From the NCBI GenBank assembly GCA_028641055.1, contig CM054059.1:107706263-107770262 (forward strand): a DNA stretch of 64,000 nt, in the 5' to 3' direction. Origin of the DNA: Alopecurus myosuroides (Eukaryota > Streptophyta > Magnoliopsida > Poales > Poaceae). The position numbers and the translations under genes are program-made. The stretch's first letter is position 1, and the number at the start of each line of letters is the position of its first letter. The notes below the pieces were generated by a model. It saw nothing but the letters and a program-made list of their open reading frames with translations. It had not been told where the DNA came from and ran no database searches. Below, piece by piece: positions 57,258 through 64,000 of the stretch.

Positions 57258-60200
57258 TGTAGCACCCTACCTTCTTACAAAGGTAGAATACTTGTGTACC
57301 TGCTATTCCCGGGATCTCTGATAGCATACACATGACAAAATGAAATATTCATTGCAATAGCATCATTCTACATCATTGATCCAGTGGATAAGAAATAAAA
57401 TAGACTTACAAATGGCATAGTCAACATGGACTAGCCCAAATAACAAGGTCTCAAAATAAACACAGCGGAAAACAAATCTTCAATGAGCCTTCTTCACTTC
57501 ATGCGCCACAGGCAGAACATGTTGGCGATAGACTCGAGATCCTAAACGAAATCCTCACTCGTCTTCAGATTCATCTGCACGTTGGAATATGCAGCCCCCA
57601 CAGGGGAGGAAGTTAGTACAAACAATGTACTGGCAAGTGACACTTGTATGGTGGCAGTTTTGAGGAATAACTATCTATATGATATTTGGCTGGTGGAGTC
57701 TGGGCTATTTGCATAAAGCCAATTTTGTCCTATATTTGGCAACTTCCTTTTAAACAAAAGAAATCATTTGTACAATCCTTCATGGTTAAACCACCATAAA
57801 GGTGAACAAATCATCATGGCTAAACCACCATGAAGTTTGAAAGTCATCATGGTTAAACCACCATGAAGTTTGGTTGTGGCACCATGGTTAAACCACCATG
57901 TGCCCTATAAAGGGTTTCTACCATATTTTACTTTATTCAGAAAAGATGAGGAGATCCTTAGGCACCAACTCTGTCTAGTTTGCTCAACTGGCCCATAACC
58001 GGGGACACGGCTAAGATCTTAGTTTTTAACTCTGCAGAGATTGTGCACTTTCACCTTGAGACTCATTTTCCCCGAGAGAAAAATGAGACAAGACCTTTGG
58101 GAAGAGGGATTCAACCATACCAGTAATTACTCGTTGCTCCTAAAATTCTACCACCCACTGTCAATACAACAGGAGGAACCCCTACAACTTACTTAATCTT
58201 GGCAGAGCCCATATTACCTCAAGGCTGCACTGGAAGCTAACTATACAGTGAAGACCTACAAATCTCTTTAATCCTGGGTGGCGGTCCACAAGTGTACTCT
58301 CAGGTGATAACCCCCACATCCATGGTTAAACCACCATGAACATGGTCCTGAGTAGCCACTCAACATAATCCAAGCAAGGTTCAGTCCACCCAGGTGTTTC
58401 ATTGGGTTGTTAATTTTCATTTTTCAAAACATCACAACCCAACATGTATCATCAATAGTTGTGATAATATTCTGGCATAGCTAAACTAGTATCTAGTAGA
58501 GGTTTCAGGTTGGCTACACACTACTAGGTATTTCTAAGCATAGCATATACTTTGGAAAATAAATAAAATCAACTATGATGCATACTACTGAAAACTCTAA
58601 TGCAATAAAAGTGGGACATGAGCATCACTTGCCTTTTGAAAGAAGTCGTTTCTCACACTCTCTTTTGAACAAAGAATCGTTGCACTCCGTTCACTCTATA
58701 CGCTGGAAGAGAATAACAATGAACAAGAAATTCACACACAAAAAGCATTTAAAAGCAATCAAGCACAACAATATGTTCAAATAAGATTATTTATATTCTG
58801 ATCAAGTTTTATCACATAAGTCAATATGCAAAAAGAATCAATGTGATTAGATTTAGGGTTGGCAAGGTATGGCTATCAAAGTTGTGAATTCTCAAATTCA
58901 AATGAGTGCATGTTAAAATGTGTGATATAGTACGTCTATAGTGCTACTGGACACATGATTTCATTATCTTTTTTTTCAAGCGGTATCAATTAAAAATGAG
59001 CTACATATTTTAAGTTATGATAAAAATACACAATATTTCACATTTGAAATTTGAATATTTTATCATTTTCAAAACGTGAAATTAATGGTTCTATTGGATT
59101 CTATATTTTCTATGGATTTCAGAAATACTAAATTTGCAAAATTTTGATGAACAGAACCAAAGATAATTTCTTTGGTGATCGTGACATTTTTTTTTGCGTG
59201 TTAAAATGGATAATGGAAATAGACACGACACATGACTCCTATTGGTAGTGACTATCATCTATTTTGGTCTGTTAGACCTAGACGTGATGGGTGGCTAGTG
59301 TAGAAATACAGAGTATATCGCACACTCATATTCATCCACTTGGGTACAATATATTGAAGAGTACACAAGAGGAAGATGAATACATACACACTAACAAACT
59401 AATCCTAGATCCTAGTCTACCATGACCGTGAGTGAGTGGGTGCTAAGTGGTGCTGCATTCGCTGCATGCGACTGAGTCTAGCACACGAAGATTAGCTCAA
59501 GTAAAGACACGGTCTAACAGCCAGGAACTAATCTGAGAGAGTGCTAACCAGCGGAGGCAGTTCCAGCAACAACGACGACATACTTGGGAAGCTCCGAGAG
59601 GCATAGCAGGGGGTTGCAACGTGTCTCGGGAAAGGCGATGCGAGTCCAGGATGATGGTGCGGCCGACGTGGTCGTACGCTTTCTGCAACGGCAACGGAGA
59701 CGGTCGGCAGTCTCGGCAAATCCTCGCCGGAGATGGAGCGTGGTCGTCGGCTTCGGCCAGGAGATGCGCTCGTCACTCCGGTGACGCTGGGGCTGCGAAA
59801 AGGTGTCATGGAGGGTCGCATGAGCATGAAGAATCCTATGATTCGGACAGTGAAGGACGAGGGCGAAGGTACTCACAGGAGGTGGTGGTGCTCTGCGGCG
59901 GCGGGGCGCTCGGGTCGACGGGGTCCTCGTCGACTCAGGGAACCTACGGACTAGACGTGGTGTCTAGCGAGTGCGCGCTGAGTGGCGCTACCGGCGGTGT
60001 TGACGGTAGAGAGAGGTACGGCCGAAACTCACTGGAGACTGCAGCGAACGGCAGCGGCCGGGCCGGAGGAACGGCTCGAGAGAACGGCAGCCCAGCTGCG
60101 TTATTTCGGGGGAGAGGGCCATAGAATGGAGTGGCCAGGCTGGGTATTTAAAGAGGGCCAGAGAGGGTGGCCGTTGGGACTCGAGGGCGTGCAGAGAGTG

Positions 60201-60982
60201 GGCTTCATGGGAAGTTCACGTGCAGCATGCGGAGGTCGTGGGGAGGAGCGGAGGTTGACGATGCCTGAAAGATGGATCGGCCGGTTCCTGCTCCCTTGGT
60301 TTAGTACGTGAGTGCTGTAGTACACCTGGTTGGCTTCGATTCGTTTTTTTTTTATTTGTTTCGCATGCTAGGTACGAGTTTGCTGGTATTAGCTAGCTCA
60401 CGTAGCATTTTTTTTGTTCTTTTTCTTTTTCTATTTTTTTCCTGATTTCTTAAATATGACATATGTTTCATTTTATAAGTCCAAATGAACTCAATTTTGT
60501 TTCTATGGTTTAATAAAAATAAAACTTTTAACATAAAACTATTTTGTGTTGTTTCCAACACATTTCAAAAATGAATTTTGAAAAATATGGATAATGCCTT
60601 AATAGCACCAAAAATCATTTTTAAAAAGAAAATAGTAAATGATTGGAAAATGTTTGTATAAAATCACAGAGACATTTCATAAGTCAAATATTACTTTCCA
60701 AAGTCATTTCTACTTGTTTTCATAATTTCAACAAAAATATTTAAAATATCAGAAAACACAAATAGTTACTTAATGTGTTTTCTAAAATAGAAAAATAATA
60801 AATAATTGGAATTTGGGTTTAAGAAAAAGGTAGTTTGGATTCTTAATTCCAATTTCATTGAAACGTGCTTTGTTTTCTTTTGTTTCTTGCATCTCATTTG
60901 GTTTTTGGTGACTTGTTTAACATGAAAACAAAAAGTTTCAATTTTTTATTTTTGAGTTCTCTAAGAAATCAAGGATGTTACA
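57258..60982 (-). repeat. 5' LTR (3.7 kb) of the long-LTR element
   Basis: Near-identical partner of 51284-54991. A notable difference is about 22 bp of extra T-rich sequence near 59180-59202 (around GACATTTTTTTTTGCGTG) absent from the other LTR at about 53210. Small T-run length changes occur near 60345 and 60410. Confidence 0.9.
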
Positions 60983-61435
60983 GTATCCATCTTGAGTGAC
61001 CCTCCGAAGCTCAATAAAAGAATAGTCCAAGTGAGTTTTCATATAATATTGTCATTGATCAAAAGTATGTGCATCAATTTTAGGAGGTTCGCCTCTAGAA
61101 TTAATATGAGGACGTCGGATGGGAGGATCGCGATAGTACCGTCCTTCAACATTGTGGTACTCATCCTTCTCATCTTTTCCCTTAGAAGTTTTGTATTTAG
61201 AGGATTCACTTTGAGGTTCTCCACCCTTATCCCCATCCTCCGTCTCCTACGAAATTTCTACCGAAGGAAGTGAAGTAGAAGTTTTCGGACCCTTGGCTTT
61301 CAAGAGTTGCAACATTAGATCTCGCAACTCCGTCATTTTTACATCCATGGATTAGGTCAAGGACTCTTTTAATTCCTTGAGATCATCCATAGTGACTTGT
61401 GCCGAGGGCTCGGCGGGATCACCTCTGTTGACCAT
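60983..61435 (-). pseudogene. N-terminal gag of the outer copia
   Basis: ATG at 61435 (MVNRGDPAEPSAQVTMDDL) lies about 40 bp inside the primer site. The frame has a TAA at 61354-61352 and continues with Lys/Glu/Asp-rich sequence and PPKIDAHTF to 60983, where the long-LTR element is inserted. The reading resumes at 51283, with the GTATC duplication at the joint. It is consistent with the N terminus of a SIRE/Maximus-type gag. Confidence 0.7.
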
Positions 61436-61476
61436 ACTATAACTCTTAGGCGGTTAAGCCCAAAGTAAGAGTCGAG

Positions 61477-61488
61477 GCTCTGATACCA
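61477..61488 (-). other. Primer-binding site of the outer copia
   Basis: Minus-strand TGGTATCAGAGC lies between the LTR (from 61489) and the gag ATG. It fixes the orientation of the outer copia element. Confidence 0.85.
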
Positions 61489-62737
61489 ATCGAACAGATA
61501 ATATGGGAACCTAGAGGGGGAGGGGGTAAATAGGTTCTACGACCAATTTTAATTTTTCTTCAAATTAAGGCTTGACACAAAGATAAATTCTCTAGATATG
61601 CAACTATGGTGAATTTACTTATATGAAAAGCACAACAATATACAAGATACAAACACAAAGTAAAGGAGAGGGAACGACGTAACCAATAACAGAAGCACGT
61701 GAGGACAAGGATGTAACTTGAGTTCCTCCTTTTGAGGGGAGTACGTCTCATTGGAGGGGTGTGAGTTTTGCCACAAAGGCCTCACCCTATTCTCCGATGA
61801 ACCTTGCCACTAAGGCCCAGTTCACCTTCCACTATTGATTCCCTTTGAGGCTGAAATCGAGTCCCTTACAATGAGTTTGAGGCACACACACACCGACAAC
61901 TAATTTGGGGGCTCCCAAGAATCACCAACAATTAACAAGTACTCCCTCCGTTCCACAATATAATATGTTTTAGACATTTTCCACATTCACACATACACAC
62001 ATGTATCTAGACATGTTTTAGTGTATATGTCCACTCATTTTAGTCCGAATCTAGACAGCATGTGAAACACCTAAGACATCTTATATTATGGAACATAGGG
62101 AGTAGTAGCAATGAGGTCTAGGTTATCCACAAGGAAACCCTAGACTTGATTCTCTCAAGTGAATGAGGGGAAAATGAAGAACGTGTTGGTGAAGATGTAG
62201 ACCCGGGCCTTCTCCTTCAATCCTCCAAGTATCAACAAGTTTGTGTGAAGAAAATGGGAGATCTAGCTTGTTGGGCGAGCTCAATCAATAGAGTAATCAA
62301 TTCTGGGCGATCTAACCCTTTGGAGAAGAAGGGGTCTTCTATTTGTAGGTCCCCTAAAAAACTAGCCATTTTCTTGCAGCCTACGAGCAATCCTGAATCA
62401 ATTCGGCCATCCGGAATATTCCAGGGCATTCCGGATGCTGATAGAGGATTTCGCGGTCATTCCGGAATGATTCCGACATCCCGGAATGGCTCCGAATGAT
62501 AACAGAGGTTTTCGCGGCAAATCTGAAATCATTCCGGAATTTTCGGAATCAATCCGGATGCCAACAGAAACCTCTATCTACAGAGAAAACATGCCTCGAT
62601 ACTTTTCACCTTCACCATATCTTTGACACCACTTTGTGCTGGTAAAATGTGTACCTTAAACATCCAACACACGGTGAGATATCATTTATGTTGTTAATAA
62701 ACACACAAAACTCAAGAGATTAAGAAATGCTCTTTCA
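61489..62737 (-). repeat. 5' LTR of the outer copia (SIRE/Maximus-like)
   Basis: Runs from about 62737 (minus-strand TGAAAGAGCATTTC) to the primer site. Near its 3' end it has the CCCCCTCTAGGTTCCCATA stretch typical of SIRE-type copia LTRs. Repeated CATTCCGGAAT-like words occur at 62415-62560. It contains a Stowaway MITE. The outer border is less certain than the inner one. No gene. Confidence 0.65.
61942..62102. mobile_element. Stowaway MITE (Tc1/mariner type), 161 bp
   Basis: Terminal inverted repeats CTCCCTCCGTTCCACAATATAA and TTATATTATGGAACATAGGGAG are flanked by TA duplications (61940-61941 and 62103-62104). Length and termini fit grass Stowaway elements. Non-coding; moved by a mariner-type transposase supplied elsewhere. 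Confidence 0.93.
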
Positions 62738-63212
62738 CCCGTATCCCACCTTCTGAATCCAGCAGAGTGAGGGTAAGACAAGTTACCCGTCTCAGAGCTC
62801 GCACACATATGCCGCTCAAAGTACTGCAGCGCTTCGCAGTTAAGGACTAGGTACTACAGGTTCATATTGAGGTAGAGAGATTCCAACACATGGGAGAGAG
62901 TGGGAGAGAGATTAGAGTTAGGTCTAATCGAGAGATGATCATCATCTCCCAATTAGAAAAATCCCTAAACCAATCATAGGGTCTCTAATAATAAGTTCTA
63001 ATCCAATTAGAGTTCCAATTAGATAGGTTCTAATTAGAGGCTCTAATTTAATTAGAAGGTCTCTAATTTAGATAGAGGGAGAGAGAGAGAAAGAAAAGCC
63101 CGAAAGCCAATTATATATCCTCCAAACAAATGATCCTCCAAACTCTTTTGGTTTCTCCTTTTATTCTTTATCTAAATTCTCTCCTTAATTGTATACCGTG
63201 CCAATGTTGTCG
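62738..63212. other. Unassigned AT-rich sequence
   Basis: No gene seen. 62880-63100 contains purine-rich GGGAGAGAG words and many TCTAATTAGA-like words with internal dyad symmetry (62920-63075), giving a degenerate short-period repeat. It may be part of another LTR. I cannot assign it. Confidence 0.5.
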
Positions 63213-63478
63213 TGATATGTCAAAACGTACCTATAATTTTTAATTTTTGCATGCTTGTTTTATATCATTGTTATATATTTTTCATTATAGCTTTATATCA
63301 TTTTATGGCATTTTCACGGACTAACCTATTGACAAGATATCTGGTGCAAATTTTTTCTACTGTTTTTGTATTTCAGAAAATCCTCGTAGAAAAAGTCCAA
63401 GAAAGAATAGGAAACCAAATGTTTTTACGATACGAAGACTGTGTCCAAAAATCAGCCGGAGGAGGGCCACTAGGTGCG
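63213..63478 (+). repeat. Fragment of an Athila-type LTR, start only
   Basis: TGATATGTCAAAACGTACC..., with the characteristic GACTAACCTATTGACAAGAT segment (63319-63338), also found in the LTRs at 26388-28017 and 32166-33783 in reverse orientation. It breaks off near 63478, shortly before the inverted repeat. Confidence 0.65.
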
Positions 63479-63495
63479 AATGTTTTTACGATACG
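63418..63495. repeat. 17 bp direct repeat at the right-end breakpoint
   Basis: AATGTTTTTACGATACG occurs at 63418-63434 and 63479-63495. The second copy leads directly into the inverted repeat, which suggests that both arose during the same rearrangement. Confidence 0.75.
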
Positions 63496-63586
63496 CCTTC
63501 CTTACTTTGCTCTCCGCATACATTTTCCGAGTAGATAGCTTCTCCTTCTTGCAAATGTATGCGGAGAGCAAAGTAAGGAAGGCGTA
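63492..63586. repeat. Perfect 34 bp inverted repeat with 27 bp spacer
   Basis: Arms 63492-63525 and 63553-63586 are exact reverse complements (core CTTACTTTGCTCTCCGCAT). It could form a strong hairpin in DNA or RNA. It sits at the join between an LTR fragment and antisense-gene-like sequence. Confidence 0.93.
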
Positions 63587-64000
63587 CCCGCTCAATCGGC
63601 TTTGTGCGGCTGTACGGGACGAACCCGTATTGCCAGTGATCGCCAAGGCTTGTCGTCAAGATGTTCCTTGCGTGCCAGGGAACGTCGATGTTGTCGATCT
63701 CGATTGTGGTGGTCCTGGTGCAGTCGCGGGGCCCTCCCATGTAACACATGAGATGGCACCGCTCCTGCAAGGGCAGCACTCGGCGCTGGATCCAGCAGGC
63801 CACCGGGTCGTCGTTCTTGAGGCCCTCCGCCTTCAGCCAGCCAAGTCGATTCTCCATCTCGATGGCGTCATCGTTGTTGACGGGCTTGTCCTTCCAGTAC
63901 ATCCCGATTGGAGCGCGATTGCACCAAACGGGCAAGTTGATTCTGTCGTTCACCGGGGCTCCTGGCTCGGCGGCAACGTTCCTGACGTAAAGGAACGTCT
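63587..64000 (-). pseudogene. Transposase_28-like (Tat antisense-type) fragment
   Basis: A minus-strand frame is open from the window edge (TFLYVRNVAAEPGAP near 63990) to the inverted repeat. The stretch with RRVLPLQERCHLMCYMGGPRD corresponds by pattern to the C-terminal half of the gypsy-type transposon domain (compare GRRIQPL in element X). A Trp/Asp-rich region WCNRAPIGMYWKDKP precedes it. It is probably the end of another Tat antisense gene whose start lies to the right of the window. After 63587 the frame runs into the hairpin and loses similarity. It could instead be an exon of a domesticated gene, which I cannot exclude. Confidence 0.55.

Larger units (their letters stand above)
51284..60982 (-). 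mobile_element. Complete long-LTR gypsy element with minimal interior, TSD GTATC
   Basis: The element is flanked by GTATC at 51279-51283 and 60983-60987. The 5' LTR is 57258-60982 and the 3' LTR 51284-54991 on the minus strand, leaving an interior of only 2,266 bp. The primer site TGGTATCAGAGC (57254-57243) and a polypurine tract beside the 3' LTR (54992-55005, reverse) are present. The interior has only an integrase remnant, with no gag, protease, RT or RNase H. The LTRs are nearly identical by eye (scattered substitutions and short indels), so this is probably the youngest insertion here. The LTR start and the integrase type suggest a Tekay/Del-related chromovirus derivative. Confidence 0.9.
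25926..62737 (-). mobile_element. SIRE/Maximus-like Ty1/copia element, the outer host of the nest
   Basis: Minus-strand pieces occur in the right order from right to left: LTR (62737-61489), primer site, gag (61435-60983 and 51283 to about 49300), protease, start of integrase (to 48536), then RT (34718-33784) and RT/RNase H (26387-25926). Two of the breaks are clean insertions with 5 bp target duplications (GGTAC, GTATC) where the reading resumes exactly. The third break (34719-48535) lost the rest of integrase and the RT N terminus. The 3' LTR would lie left of the window. Confidence 0.75.

Noticed and set aside
62738..63212. AT-rich CTAATTAGA-word region as a satellite or MITE
   Set aside because: Words are degenerate with irregular spacing, and I found no terminal inverted repeats or target duplication.
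1..64000. A host gene, defence cluster or biosynthetic pathway in the window
   Set aside because: Every coding stretch with recognisable motifs is a retrotransposon gag, pol or antisense gene. The remaining frames are short or driven by composition.

Overview
This window is intergenic, transposable-element DNA from a grass nuclear genome, most likely a Pooideae cereal relative (Triticeae or close). I infer this from four signals: BARE/WIS/Angela-type copia LTRs, Athila-type LTRs with a TGGCGCCGTTGCC primer site, Tat-lineage gypsy elements carrying an antisense gene, and a Stowaway MITE. I found no host gene, tRNA gene or rRNA gene. Nearly every base belongs to a class I element, and the real content is the nesting order, the exact junctions and a few intact or unusual element-encoded genes. 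Family names are lineage-level readings made by eye, without database searches.

Layout. The outermost element is a minus-strand SIRE/Maximus-like copia: 5' LTR at 61489-62737, then gag, protease and integrase pieces at 60983-61476 and 48536-51283, then RT/RNase H pieces at 33784-34718 and 25926-26387. Four things break it up. (1) A complete 9.7 kb minus-strand element with 3.7 kb LTRs lies at 51284-60982 (TSD GTATC). (2) A compound of a plus-strand Tekay-like chromovirus (34719-43450) fused to part of an Athila-type LTR (43451-48535), itself split by a long LTR-like sequence (43745-47764). (3) A complete minus-strand non-autonomous Athila-type element lies at 26388-33783 (TSD GGTAC). (4) Everything left of 25925 is a further insertion series. 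It runs Tat element X (+, 14012-25925), interrupted by Tat element Y (-, 11848-14011), then an Athila-type element (-, 9657-11847), then a BARE-like copia (+, 3395-9656), then Tat family T2 copy 1 (+, 1-3394). Only the right-hand halves of these are in the window. X also holds T2 copy 2 (20393-24115), inverted relative to copy 1.

Genes. Most gag-pol frames are dead through frameshifts, stops or truncation, and in X the RT catalytic aspartates are replaced. Two reading frames look open. One is the antisense gene of T2 copy 2 (21948-24115): four coding exons, a 5'UTR intron and its own TATA box. The TATA box is also present in the decayed copy 1 and in the antisense gene of X. The other is a 271-residue frame between the primer-binding site and gag of the Tekay-like element (39704-40519), whose N-terminal half has an alpha-beta-beta-beta-alpha pattern resembling a double-stranded-RNA-binding domain. 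The long LTR of the same element also contains two acidic coding-like segments that a GC-AG intron would join in frame. These are the best candidates for under-described biology. All are retrotransposon-encoded, and I see no sign of a defence system, biosynthetic cluster or other host pathway.

Right end. Beyond the copia LTR, which carries a 161 bp Stowaway MITE, are AT-rich sequence, a short Athila-type LTR fragment, a perfect 34 bp inverted repeat and a fragment resembling another Tat antisense gene that runs off the window.
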